Positions 8,518 through 18,800 of a stretch of 64,000 bases of DNA are shown piece after piece (within the stretch, counting starts at the first letter, position 1; the number at the start of each line of letters is the position of its first letter). A program made the translations under genes and the position numbers. Below the pieces are notes generated by a model, which saw nothing but the letters and a program-made list of their open reading frames with translations, was not told the origin of the DNA and did not search any database. Origin of the DNA: Paenibacillus agilis (GTDB lineage: Bacteria > Bacillota > Bacilli > Paenibacillales > Paenibacillaceae); assembly GCF_007786455.1 (NCBI RefSeq), contig NZ_VNJK01000001.1:496001-560000 (forward strand). The letters run 5' to 3'.

Positions 8518-9452
8518 GCGGAACCCTCCTTTCGCTTGCCAAGCTTAATTCGAGGATCAATAAATCCGTAAGCGATATCTGTGAGAAGTCGAGCGGTCAT
8601 TAAAATAAGACCGTAAAATATCGTAATGCCCATAATGAGCGAGTAGTCGCGATTGCCGATACTTTGAACATAAATTTTGCCTAACCCACCGATTCCGAAT
8701 ATTTGCTCGATAATGAAAGAGCCTGTGATAACGTTAGCAGTAAGTGGACCCAAAAAGGTGACGACCGGCAATATACCGTTGCGGAGCACATGACGCCGCA
8801 TTATCGTCCAACTGTTCAGCCCTTTTGCGCGTGCTGTCTTAATGTAGTCAGAATGCAGCACTTCAAGCATGTTCGATCGTGTTAGTCTTGCGATGTAGGC
8901 GATAGGCATAGCGGAAAGTGCCAGTGTTGGCAGGACGTAATCTTTGGCTTGCACGAGCCCGACAACATTGAACATCGGGATACGAACGGCGAATAGCCAT
9001 TGCAATACAGCAGCCATAACAAAGCTTGGAACGGATACCCCGAGCACAGCGATGATCATGGCGGTCGAATCCATGAGCTTGCGGTGACGAAAGGCAGCCG
9101 TCATGCCTAAAGTAACGCCGATAATGACGGAAGTGAAAATGGCTGCAATACCCAGTCTGAGAGACAGTGGGAATGAATCGCGAATGAAATCAACGACAGC
9201 ACGATTAGCAAGCTTCATTGAGATGCCTAAATCACCAGATAGCAAATTCGTTAAATAGGTAGTGTACTGAATAAATAATGGTTTATCCAAACCATACTGA
9301 GCTAGCAAACGAGCTTTCACGTCAGGAGGAACGGCTTTCTCTGAAATGAAAGGATCACCAGGAATCGCTTTCATTAAGATAAACGTAATGGAAGACAGAA
9401 CGAACATAGCTAAGAAAAAAAATACGAATTTGTTCAACATATATCGCAACAT
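8514..9452 (-). CDS. oppB: oligopeptide ABC transporter permease OppB
   Basis: Partner channel subunit of OppC, about 312 residues with six predicted membrane segments. The N-terminal MLRYMLNKFVFFFLAMFVLS, the PGDPF motif, QYGLDKPLFIQY and the EAA loop (TARAKGLNSWTIMRRHVLRNGILPV) are all hallmarks of the DppB/OppB family. A GTG at 9455 directly precedes ATG 9452; either could serve as start, and an ATG at 9457 is out of frame. The gene follows oppA after 124 bp containing a hairpin. Confidence 0.92.
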   Translation of the reverse strand: MLRYMLNKFVFFFLAMFVLSSITFILMKAIPGDPFISEKAVPPDVKARLLAQYGLDKPLFIQYTTYLTNLLSGDLGISMKLANRAVVDFIRDSFPLSLRLGIAAIFTSVIIGVTLGMTAAFRHRKLMDSTAMIIAVLGVSVPSFVMAAVLQWLFAVRIPMFNVVGLVQAKDYVLPTLALSAMPIAYIARLTRSNMLEVLHSDYIKTARAKGLNSWTIMRRHVLRNGILPVVTFLGPLTANVITGSFIIEQIFGIGGLGKIYVQSIGNRDYSLIMGITIFYGLILMTARLLTDIAYGFIDPRIKLGKRKEGSA

Positions 9453-9518
9453 CACATGAGATCACTCCCTCGCGTAATCAAGTAGTTCATGTTAAGACGC
9501 TTGTATTCATGTGTAAAA

Positions 9519-9552
9519 GCGGGATACAAACAGCACGCTGCCTGTATCCCGA
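9519..9552 (-). terminator. intercistronic hairpin between oppA and oppB
   Basis: CGGGATACA (9520-9528) pairs with TGTATCCCG (9543-9551). Read leftward a GCTTTTAC tract follows. A leaky terminator or 3'-end stabiliser here would give more binding protein than transporter, a known arrangement for opp-type operons. Confidence 0.6.
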
Positions 9553-9576
9553 CTTGCGGGTGATCCTATAAGCGAA

Positions 9577-11277
9577 TTACTCGACGTAGCCGCGAGCAAA
9601 GTGGAAATTAGCAAGTGGATCTACATATACGTTTTTGATGTTAGGCTTGAGCAGCTGAGCAGTGGCGTTGTAGTAGATTGGAAGTATCGCCATCTCTTCT
9701 TCAATAAGAATTTTTTCAGCGCTTGCAAGCAAATCTCTTCGTTTTACTAAGTCTACTTCTTTCTTTGCAGCCTTCACGAGATCATCATACTTTTTGTTAC
9801 TAAAGCCAATATCATTGTTGCCGCTTCCGGTCGTATATAGATCGAGGAATGTCATCGGGTCATTATAGTCTGGATTCCATCCAGCACGAGCAACAGAATA
9901 GTCAAGTGCTGAGCGCTGATCTAGGAATACCGTCCATTCTATATTTTGCAGTTTTACATCGATGTTTAAGTTTTGTTTCCACATATCTGCAACCGCCTGA
10001 GCCACTTTTTTATGAAGATCATTGGTGTTGTAAATGAGGGTGAATGCAGGCACTTTATCAAGACCAGACTCTTTCAGTCCTTCTGCGAGTAGTTTCTGGG
10101 CCTCTGCTATATCTTCCTTGAAGTAGTTGCCATCCACTTGGTTGCGGTACTCATCATTGACAATGTTGATGCCTGGAGGAACGATTCCGAATGCCGGTTG
10201 CTGACCACTAAGCGTAATTTTTTCAGTTATTAGCTGGCGGTTAATCGCTAGAGCCAATGCTTTACGAACCTTTTTATTATCAAATGGCTTCTGCTTGTTG
10301 TTGAATAAGTAATAATAGGATGCAGCTAGTGGTTTAATGGCAATCTCATCTTTCTTCGTTTGCTGTAGGATCGGAATTTGTTCACTTGGAATACCACCAT
10401 TGGTCGGTGGTCCAATATAATCGAGCGCATTTGTCTCGTACATATTCAATATGGCATTTGTGTCTTCGATCATGACTGCTGTAACTTTTGTCAGTTTAAT
10501 CTCATCACGTTTATGATAGTGCTCATTCGGCACAAGCTCGAGCTGTGAGGAGTGCGCCCAAGATGACACCTTTAATGGTCCATTTGAGATGAGCGTATTT
10601 GCCTCATTTGCCCATGCAGGATTGTCCTTAGCAGATTTGTGTATTGGGAAATAGGTTGCAAAGGCTGTTAAATCAAGGAAATAAGGTGTTGGATTTTCAA
10701 GTTCGACTTCAAGCGTGTAGTCGCCCGTTGCTTTGACACCAATTTGATTGGGATCGGTTATTTTTTTGGTAAAGTAAGCTTCACCATTTTTAATGTAATA
10801 CAGTTGGTAGTTATAAGGTGATGTTTGCGGGAGATTCGGATCTAGTACTCGTTTCCATGCATATTCAAAATCATGTGCGGTAACGGGATCGCCATTAGAC
10901 CATTTGGCATTTTGTCTGAGCGTAAATGTATATTTTTTGCCGTCAGGTGAGATGTCCCATTTTTCTGCTACGCCGGGTATTACTTTACTATTTTGATCGG
11001 TGCTCGTTAGACCTTCAAATGTGGCAGAGAGAATCGTCGATGAAGTAACATCCTGAGCTAGACCTGGGTCTAACGAAGGGGGTTCAGTACCTATGTTGAA
11101 GCGAAATTCTTGTTTGGCAGCCGTCTCAGTTGGAGGATCGGTCTTCGTTTCGTTATTTGGCTTCTGCGTTTCAGTAGGTTTATTCGCCTCAGGAGTTGTG
11201 GAGCTTGTGCACGCACTTAGAAGCGTGCTTACTGATAGCATTAGTACGAGTAATACGAACATCGTTCGTCTCTTCAT
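9577..11277 (-). CDS. oppA: oligopeptide-binding lipoprotein OppA
   Basis: Extracellular solute receptor of the peptide importer, 566 residues, the usual length of cluster C (SBP_bac_5) binding proteins. A lipoprotein signal peptide ends in the lipobox LLSAC with Cys23, followed by a Ser/Thr/Pro/Glu-rich linker. Family blocks include FEGLTSTDQN, YTFTLRQNAKWSNGDPVTAHDFEYAWKR, YLFNNKQKPFDNKKVRKALALAI and the C-terminal ILPIYYNATAQLLKP. It is the first gene of the leftward operon; an AAAGGGG ribosome-binding site precedes the ATG. Confidence 0.95.
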   Translation of the reverse strand: MKRRTMFVLLVLMLSVSTLLSACTSSTTPEANKPTETQKPNNETKTDPPTETAAKQEFRFNIGTEPPSLDPGLAQDVTSSTILSATFEGLTSTDQNSKVIPGVAEKWDISPDGKKYTFTLRQNAKWSNGDPVTAHDFEYAWKRVLDPNLPQTSPYNYQLYYIKNGEAYFTKKITDPNQIGVKATGDYTLEVELENPTPYFLDLTAFATYFPIHKSAKDNPAWANEANTLISNGPLKVSSWAHSSQLELVPNEHYHKRDEIKLTKVTAVMIEDTNAILNMYETNALDYIGPPTNGGIPSEQIPILQQTKKDEIAIKPLAASYYYLFNNKQKPFDNKKVRKALALAINRQLITEKITLSGQQPAFGIVPPGINIVNDEYRNQVDGNYFKEDIAEAQKLLAEGLKESGLDKVPAFTLIYNTNDLHKKVAQAVADMWKQNLNIDVKLQNIEWTVFLDQRSALDYSVARAGWNPDYNDPMTFLDLYTTGSGNNDIGFSNKKYDDLVKAAKKEVDLVKRRDLLASAEKILIEEEMAILPIYYNATAQLLKPNIKNVYVDPLANFHFARGYVE

Positions 11278-11555
11278 CGTTAATCCCCTTTCATCCTTTT
11301 AAATAGTGAACCAAGTTCAAACTGTCGTTTGTAGGCGCTGAAGAACAAATTGACGCTTGGTTAGTCCCTATCATATGTACAAACGTTCATCTACATGTTT
11401 GAAATTTATTCACTATAATCGAATATTTTATAGAGCGAGGATCTTTGGTAATTTTATTTTTCAAAAAGATACTAGACTCGACAAATAGATCTTACCGATG
11501 TACTAGTAAAATATAGCGAAACAGGTTAGAAAATGGAATGCATTGTAATATGTCC

Positions 11556-11602
11556 ACTAGTTTTGGGGTTAAGGTCATTAAGACAACCAAATATGCTATT
11601 GT
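11556..11602 (+). promoter_or_regulatory. promoter module copy A upstream of the first propeller-protein gene
   Basis: ACTAGTTTTGGGG (11556-11568) followed, with the same 28-bp gap as the other copies, by TATGC-TATTGT (11592-11602), a TRTGn extended -10. The -10 hexamer is poor, so this copy may be weaker than copy B or inactive. Upstream it shares the AGAAAA-TG-TGTAA words with copies C and D. Confidence 0.5.
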
Positions 11603-11720
11603 ACTGCCGTCAGATCATTTGTCCTATGATGGGTTGTTTTTAACTAGAATCACAACGCTTTAATTTTGTAGGATGGAATCTGTAATTTTCGTATCAGGTG
11701 GGACTTTGTGGAACGTTTAA

Positions 11721-11767
11721 ACTAATTTTGACAAAAACACAAGAAGTACACATGAGTATGCTACGAT
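11721..11767 (+). promoter_or_regulatory. promoter module copy B upstream of the first propeller-protein gene
   Basis: ACTAATTTTGACA (11721-11733), a 28-bp gap after TTGACA, then TATGC-TACGAT (11757-11767), an extended -10. It lies about 165 bp before the start codon, matching the position of copies C and D relative to their genes, so it is the likelier active promoter of the first gene. Confidence 0.55.
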
Positions 11768-11930
11768 ACTGCTGTTCCAACCTACCTCAAGATTTTACAT
11801 CACCACGCAAAATGAGTTTTCCTCGACAACAAGCATTCACAGACGGATGGTAAGCTCGTAACTTCTCTGTTCAACTCGCATGTTATAGGCAAGAAAAAAG
11901 TAACAAAAAACAAAATAAAGGGGAATTAAC

Positions 11931-14900
11931 ATGAGAAGGTATCATTTACGTCGTATGTTTAGTACTTTGCTAGCGATTGTTATGGTTGTAAGCTTGATTG
12001 CTCCATTTTCTACTGTACAGGCACAAGCTTTGCAAGAGCCTAGCGATTTATTTCGTAAAGCGGGAGAGTTTGTGCCGACAGAATCCGTACGATATTTGAG
12101 CGCAGGCAATTTGGACAATCAGGGTGGCGGGGATTTCGTTATCGTTACGGACAAATGCAGGCTTGTACTGTATAAGACAAAGTTAGATGGCACATTTGTA
12201 AAAGAGTGTGTTCCCATTTACGAAAGTCTACTCCCTCACAAGGCTGAAATTGTTGAGCTAACAGGTGATAAACAGGCAGAATTGTTAGTGTTTAATCAAA
12301 AGATGGTTCAAATTTATGGGGTTAATGCTAAAGGCAAATATGAATTCAAACAGCAAATTCCGATTGGAGAAGTAACGCAGTATTTGGCAGGGGACTTTAA
12401 TAATGATGGTATCGGTGACTTGATATTAGCTGCTCCGAAGGCTTTGCATATTATGCAAGGAAGTGGAGGGTTATCTTATTCGAACGTAGGAAGCATTTCT
12501 ACCGACAATAAAATTGTAAATACACTTAAAAGTGGTGACTGGAACAATGACAAACAGCTAGATTTTGCTTTACAGGCAGGGTGGACGAACACATTCGTAT
12601 ATAAAAATAATGGGGATATGACCTTTAGTTACGTAACTTTCTTACCGAAATCGGATGAAGATTCATTTCCATTTGAAGTAGCGGATATGAACGCAGATGG
12701 ATACGACGATATAGTAGGTGAATTGGATTTTGCGCAAAATCAAACGGGAGGAAGCATTGCTATTTTTTATGGCGATGCGAGCGGTACATTCAGAAATTTT
12801 TTGAATACTAGGATAGATGGACTTTCAAGTGTAATTGCTGAAGACATGAATAGGGATGGGTATCCTGATCTTGTTATTGATTGGAATGATATCTCTGCAA
12901 TTAAACCCACTCAATTAATGTGGAGTAATCGCGGACAATCTTTTTCTGAGCGTGAAAATTTTACATATACACCGAACTCGAAATTTACAGATTTGAATGG
13001 CGATGGAAAGAGAGATATATATTACTACGACTCGTATAGAAATAAAGTAACCTTTTACTTGAATATGGCAGCTAATGGCTACATTCAATTTGCAGCTTCG
13101 CAGTTGCCGGTCATTGAAAATAGCGGTGCTGTGAGAGTAAAAGTAACACGTACGGATGGAAACGACAACCTTGCGTATGCGGAATATACGACGGTTGATG
13201 GAACGGCAAAGGCTAGTGTGGATTACAAGCGTTCTCATGGTATTATCCAGTTTCCTCACGGTGTGACAGAACAGTGGCTGACCATTCCGATAATCGATAA
13301 CGATGAGCGCAGTAATAAAAAGCGTAGTTTCTCGGTGCAACTTAGCAACCCGACTCGTGGAGCTGGACTAGGACAAGTTTCAAAGGTGGATATTTTTATT
13401 GCTGATGATGACGGTAATGAAATTCCACATGTAGGCGCACCGAAATGGCCAGCGCACGCCTCTCTTACCATTGCAGATGTCAGCTTGTCGGGCCTGACTG
13501 TTGAATGGCCAAAGGCTTCGACGAATGAAAGAGATCGTATTGTTTCTTATGAGATAAAAGAAGCAAAGCAGGCTTTGGAGCCAGTCAGTGTTACGGCAGA
13601 TGTGTACAATCATTCATGGCTAACCAATTTAGCTCCGGGGAAGAAATACGAACTTGAGGTTACTGCTAAGACGAAAAAAGGGGTGGCTAGTCTGCCGCTG
13701 TCTGCGTCGGTAACCGTTCCAACAGAGGGGTATGATCCAGCCAAAGCCCCAGCTTTCTCTACGATTATTCAGGGTAAATCATTCGATCTTGGAGAAGTCG
13801 GTTCTGCAGACGTGGATGGAAACGGGATTGATGATCTTATTATTGTGAGTCCTGCTCAAGAAATGTTGGTTAGGAACTTTGCTGATGGGTATCGAATCAA
13901 ATCGGAAACCAATTTTTGTGGTTCGCGGGCGGGCAAAAGTATAGACATGAATGGAGATGGTAAAGAGGAGATAGTTAACAGTTACTATAGGGGGCAATAT
14001 CTGTGTGTTAATGGATTTGACAAAACTGAGAAATTTGGATTTTTAGTAGATATTTCGCTTCCGTCTTTAAGTGCATACCATGCATATCATATTGCGGACT
14101 TTACACAAGATAGCATCGCAGATATTTTATATGCGACCCATAATAATGAGCTCATTCTATTAAAAGGAGGAGAAAACTATACTTATACCGAGCTAAGCCG
14201 CTTACCTTATGCAAGCTACTCCATTGAAAACATTATCAGTGGTGATTGGGACAAAGATGGAATTTTAGATGTAGCGATCGTTTCGGATAAGATTAGCGTG
14301 TATAAGGGAAATGAGGGTGGTCATTTTGAATACGTAACCCAATTGCCAGGCTATAAAACGGGGCGTTCAAACGATATGAATGCTGACGGATATGATGATA
14401 TTGTTTCTCATTCTGAGCAGGGATTTGTCATCTATTATGGAGGTGAACAAGGTTTTTTAGCAAAACGAATCGAGAACTCTCCTATCCTTAAATGGTATGA
14501 TCCTTATGAACTGCTAGATATGAATCGTGATGGTTATGTTGACATTGTGCTGCTGCCGAGGTATTCGAAACCTTTGATCAGTTTCAATGATAGGAAAGGT
14601 TCATTCAAAGCCGTTGAGGAACTGATTAATAAAGAATTGAAATACTCCAGTACTATCGTATTTGGTGATTTTTCAGGCGATGGAAAGACAGATATATCGA
14701 TTTATAATCCTGAGTATGAGGGACAGCATATCACTTATATAAATGAGCAAGCTTATGGTCAGCTGCAATTCCAGCACCCGACTGCCACGGTAGAAGGAGA
14801 TGCTGGTCACGTAAAAGTGAAAGTAAAACGAATCGGTGACCGGTCAGGGGTGACGAGTGTCGTCTATGGTACGCAAAATGGTACGGCAATTGCTGGCGTT

Positions 14901-15443
14901 GATTATGTAGCATCTTCTGGCACACTTCTATTTGCCGATGGTGAGACGGAGAAGACGATAAGCATTCCGATTATTGATCAAGAGGATTCAAATGTGGAAC
15001 GAACATTTAGCATTAAACTCGAATCGCCTAGTCGCGGTACTCAATTAGGTGAGCATCAGGAAGTAGCTATTACGATCCATGACGGTGATGATATGGATCA
15101 GTTATCGCCAAGTTGGAGTAAGAGCGCGGTACTTGGTGTAACGGAAGCTACCTATCAAACGTTGACCCTCTCGTGGCCAGCAGCGCTAGATGTGGATGGC
15201 ATTTCGACATATGAGATTGTGGAGACCAATGCAGCGCTAGAAACGGTAATCGTATCGGGAGATAAGTATTCCTATACTTGGAATAGCGGGTTAATACCGG
15301 GGAGAACGTACACGTTCCAACTGCGCGCAAGAGATACGAAGAGAGTAGTAAGTACCGCATCGTTGACGGTTATCATACAGGTTCCGCATCTAATACCTGT
15401 GACACAGACAAGCAATCATAAGACCCTTTATACAAGATACTAA
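11931..15443 (+). CDS. secreted two-propeller FG-GAP/VCBS, Calx-beta, Fn3 protein, paralogue 1
   Basis: 1,170 residues. A signal peptide (about 1-32, ending VQAQA) is followed by seven D-x-N-x-D-G calcium-loop blades (GNLDNQGGGD, GDFNNDGIGD, GDWNNDKQLD, ADMNADGYDD, EDMNRDGYPD, TDLNGDGKRD and a diverged second blade) to about 380. Then come a Calx-beta domain (about 385-498; GTAKASVDYKR, IIDNDE) and a fibronectin-like domain (about 503-600). The whole set repeats: seven blades (about 601-940), Calx-beta (about 945-1050; GTAIAGVDYVASSGTL) and Fn3 (about 1059-1155). There is no LPXTG, SLH or lipobox motif, so secretion or non-covalent surface attachment is inferred. Integrin-like propellers and Calx-beta domains bind calcium; ligand unknown. 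The gene is monocistronic, with promoter modules upstream and a terminator downstream. Confidence 0.85.
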   Translation: MRRYHLRRMFSTLLAIVMVVSLIAPFSTVQAQALQEPSDLFRKAGEFVPTESVRYLSAGNLDNQGGGDFVIVTDKCRLVLYKTKLDGTFVKECVPIYESLLPHKAEIVELTGDKQAELLVFNQKMVQIYGVNAKGKYEFKQQIPIGEVTQYLAGDFNNDGIGDLILAAPKALHIMQGSGGLSYSNVGSISTDNKIVNTLKSGDWNNDKQLDFALQAGWTNTFVYKNNGDMTFSYVTFLPKSDEDSFPFEVADMNADGYDDIVGELDFAQNQTGGSIAIFYGDASGTFRNFLNTRIDGLSSVIAEDMNRDGYPDLVIDWNDISAIKPTQLMWSNRGQSFSERENFTYTPNSKFTDLNGDGKRDIYYYDSYRNKVTFYLNMAANGYIQFAASQLPVIENSGAVRVKVTRTDGNDNLAYAEYTTVDGTAKASVDYKRSHGIIQFPHGVTEQWLTIPIIDNDERSNKKRSFSVQLSNPTRGAGLGQVSKVDIFIADDDGNEIPHVGAPKWPAHASLTIADVSLSGLTVEWPKASTNERDRIVSYEIKEAKQALEPVSVTADVYNHSWLTNLAPGKKYELEVTAKTKKGVASLPLSASVTVPTEGYDPAKAPAFSTIIQGKSFDLGEVGSADVDGNGIDDLIIVSPAQEMLVRNFADGYRIKSETNFCGSRAGKSIDMNGDGKEEIVNSYYRGQYLCVNGFDKTEKFGFLVDISLPSLSAYHAYHIADFTQDSIADILYATHNNELILLKGGENYTYTELSRLPYASYSIENIISGDWDKDGILDVAIVSDKISVYKGNEGGHFEYVTQLPGYKTGRSNDMNADGYDDIVSHSEQGFVIYYGGEQGFLAKRIENSPILKWYDPYELLDMNRDGYVDIVLLPRYSKPLISFNDRKGSFKAVEELINKELKYSSTIVFGDFSGDGKTDISIYNPEYEGQHITYINEQAYGQLQFQHPTATVEGDAGHVKVKVKRIGDRSGVTSVVYGTQNGTAIAGVDYVASSGTLLFADGETEKTISIPIIDQEDSNVERTFSIKLESPSRGTQLGEHQEVAITIHDGDDMDQLSPSWSKSAVLGVTEATYQTLTLSWPAALDVDGISTYEIVETNAALETVIVSGDKYSYTWNSGLIPGRTYTFQLRARDTKRVVSTASLTVIIQVPHLIPVTQTSNHKTLYTRY

Positions 15444-15474
15444 TTTAAAAAAGTTATTTTTCTCTATTACCAAG

Positions 15475-15518
15475 GCATCTTGTTCCTAGTAGCGATATGG
15501 GAGCGAGGTGCTTTTTTT
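15475..15518 (+). terminator. terminator of propeller-protein gene 1
   Basis: GCATCTTG pairs (with G-U) with CGAGGTGC, extended by TTCC/GGGA, followed by seven T (15512-15518). Confidence 0.8.
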
Positions 15519-15562
15519 CTGTGTGAAAACTAGCAGTACCACACACAAGTATAAGTGCGAAA

Positions 15563-15643
15563 AGATAGAGAAAAAGAGGTTCGATGTAACATTTTCACTA
15601 GTTTTGCCAATATGAATTATTGTACTTCTATCTATGCTAATAT
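15563..15643 (+). promoter_or_regulatory. promoter module copy C upstream of propeller-protein gene 2
   Basis: A conserved upstream stretch (GATAGAGAAAAAGAGGTT ... TGTAACA) leads into ACTAGTTTTGCCA (15597-15609). A 28-bp gap after TTGCCA is followed by TATGC-TAATAT (15633-15643). The -10 is a good extended type. The transcript would have an untranslated leader of about 175 nt. Confidence 0.6.
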
Positions 15644-15827
15644 ACTGACGAAACCTATTAATTTCCACATGATTTACATCTGTTTGATCAAGATTACAGC
15701 ATAACTCATCTACGAAAACTTCGCATTCGACATTGCCTCTTACAGCATGAACTCACTCTACACAAAGTTGCTATTTACATTCATCGTCGTATCAGTAATT
15801 TATTAATCAAGTAAAGGAGAATCCTGC

Positions 15828-18800
15828 ATGCAAAGGAAATGGTTAATCGCTGCTCGGCGCCATCTGGCAGCAGCACTTGCCGTCTTCGTGTTTGTATCCT
15901 TATTTCCAACTTCTTATGTTGTTGAAGCGGCCACGGTTATCGACAAGTCATGGAGCGGTAATTATTACGATTGGAGAGCGCTTAAGTTGAACGAGCGAGT
16001 TTACAGTCAAGCTGCAGGTAATCTAGACAATACGGGGCATGCGGATTTGGCCGTTATTACGGAAAATAATTTGCTCGTCTTATACTACGTATCGTCAGAT
16101 GGAACACTTACACGCCAGCAGGTTACTGCTAAACAAGCTGACCCAAACGTAAAGCGACTACATATTGCTGATTTAAACGGTGATCAAATTGGAGAAGTGT
16201 TGGCATTTGGCAGCACTAAAATCGAGATTTTTGGTAGAGACACTGCATCTAGTACCTATGTATTAAAAAGCACGATCCCAATAGCATCGTATTCAGGCCA
16301 GGCGATAGCTGATTTTAATAAAGACGGTATTCAAGATCTTATTATTGCGTCGTCTACGAAACTACATTTTTTACGAGGAACAACGAATCTCACCTATCAG
16401 GAAGTCGGCAGCTACACACATAAAACAGCAGCTTTGCATTCCATCGTAGACATACAAACTGGTGACTGGAACAAAGATGGCCATATCGATTTCGTCTATC
16501 AGTTGTATGAGCAGCACGCTATTTTGTTTAAAGGAAATGGACAGTTGGGATTTAGCTATGTAAAGGATTTAGATATTGATTCCTTTGTAGTGGATGATAT
16601 GAACCAGGATGGATATTCCGACATCATCGGCTACAATCGTGTGGGCTATGAAAGAAACTATGCCGTGCATTATGGTGATACTGGGGGGCAATTCGCTCGT
16701 AAGTCTCCGATTGGGTTTGCTGAAGGGGGCTATGGAATTTATAGCACGGATATAAATGGGGATCGTTATCCTGAGCTCGTACTCTATGATTCTATGGATT
16801 ATATTTCGTACGTTATTTGGAATCGTGAAGGGACGTACAGCTTCCCTGAACAAACTGTCTTTTTCGTCAATCCGTCTTATATTGAGCAAAAGTTGGACTT
16901 TGATCGAGATGGAAAAGAAGATTTTATTTCGAATCAGGACTTTAATACGAATGAAATCATCATTAAGCGAAACGGCGATTTTTCTGGCCAAATTCAGTTT
17001 AGTCAGACCCAACAGGAAGTAGATGCACATCAGAAATTCATTCAAGTACAGGTTCAGCGTACAGGAGGCAGTTCGGGCCGTACGGTGGTTGAATATGGAA
17101 CGAATGATGGTACGGCTAAGTCCGGCACGGATTATACGAGGACAGCAGGCATATTGGAATTTAACCATGGCGAGACGGCTAAAATGGTGACTGTTCCGAT
17201 TACATCTGTGGATCAGATTAATGGCTCACGAACGTTTACGATTCGATTGAAAAATCCAACAAACGGTGTTGATCTAGGATCTAATCGGACGCTTACGGTT
17301 CATATTCGTTCCAATTCTTCTGTTCCGCAGTGGCCAAATGGAGCAGCCGTAGATATTGCGGATGTTACATCAAGTTCAATGACCGTCGCTTGGCCGCAAG
17401 CAAAAGATAGCGCGGGCGTTAAAGCTTATGAAATTAGCGAAAAAAATCAGGCATTTGTACCAATTTCCGTGACAAATGATGTGTACAGCTATACGTGGAA
17501 TACAGGTCTTGTACCTGGGAAAACGTATCAGATTCAAGTAAATGCGAAAAATGTGAACGGCAAGCTAAGTCAGACGTTAGCGGGACCTATTACGATTCCA
17601 AACCATAACCCCGTACCCGCCGATCCGTCTTATCGCTTAAATGCTGTGAACTTTGATAATTTTCCAAGGCAGTACAATATGAATGCAGTGGACAGCAACG
17701 GCGATGGCATGGATGAATTGATTGTGTATGACTCTGCTGTCACGATGATGATGAAACCTCTCTCCAATCAATCGTGGCTGTTCAACGGGAAACTGCCTAC
17801 TGGACAATGGGGAGAAGTCAATTATCGTGCTGATTTGAATGGGGATCGCAAAGAAGAATGGCTAGCCCCAAGTGGAACAGGTATCCGCATTATAGGCGAA
17901 GGTGCGACTTTAGATTATGAACAAGTAGCTGAAGTGTTGCTGGAGCCACACTACGACTATAAGGTGGATGACTTTACGAATGATGGAATTGCCGATATCG
18001 TGTACATGAATCAAAATGCGGAGCTAATCATACTTAAAGGCACGGGTGATTATAAGTATACAGAACTGTCCAGACAGCAACTTTCTCATCATGGGGTGAA
18101 GTTGTTAACGGGGGATTGGAATGGTGATGGTTTGACGGATGTAGCTGCTTATGATGGGCATTTGCATCTGTACAAAAATAAGGGGAATAACACGTTTGAG
18201 AAAATAAAAGAAATTTATAACCCGACAACTCCTCAAGCAGCAGACTTTAATGGAGATGGGTATGATGACATCGTTACTTCTCATTGGGGCTCAGATGTGT
18301 TTGTTTATTATGGGGATGCGCAGGGCTCCTTTGACAGTACGCCTTATCGTTACACACCACCAGATGGAGTGTATGAAATTCATTCGGCAGACTTGAACAA
18401 TGACTCAAATAAAGATTTCGTGCTCGTCTATTTTTCAGGAGTAGAAGCCGTTGTGAATCAAGGGAAGGGCAGTTTCCAACCACAAGGTGTATATAATGAA
18501 ATGCTGTGGCTAAGCTCTCGCTATTTGATGGGAGATTTCAATGGCGATGGTAAAGATGATATAGGTTACAGGCGGGAAGATTATAGCGGGTTTGAACTGT
18601 ATGATAACATGTTGACTGCGGGCTCCTTGCAATTTAGCAATGCTTCACAGAATGTGCAGGAAACTGCGGAGTTCGTGCAAGTGAAGGTGAAGCGTGTCGG
18701 TGATCGTCACGGAGTTACGAGTGTCGTTTACGGGACCGAGAATACAACCGCATTGGCAGGCGTGGATTACGTCGCTTCTACAGGAACACTGAAATTTGCA

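Larger units (their letters stand above)
11278..11930. other. 650-bp divergent intergenic region between oppA and the first propeller-protein gene
   Basis: It holds the oppA 5' region, where AACCAAG and CTTGGTT arms about 40 bp apart (near 11310-11361) may form a leader hairpin. On the right side it holds two copies of the promoter module shared with the two downstream paralogues. I see no ORF worth calling. Confidence 0.6.

Noticed and set aside
16569-17168. 199-residue antisense frame inside propeller gene 2
   Set aside because: It mirrors the repetitive, in-frame sense gene and has no ribosome-binding site or recognisable domain; treated as a shadow.
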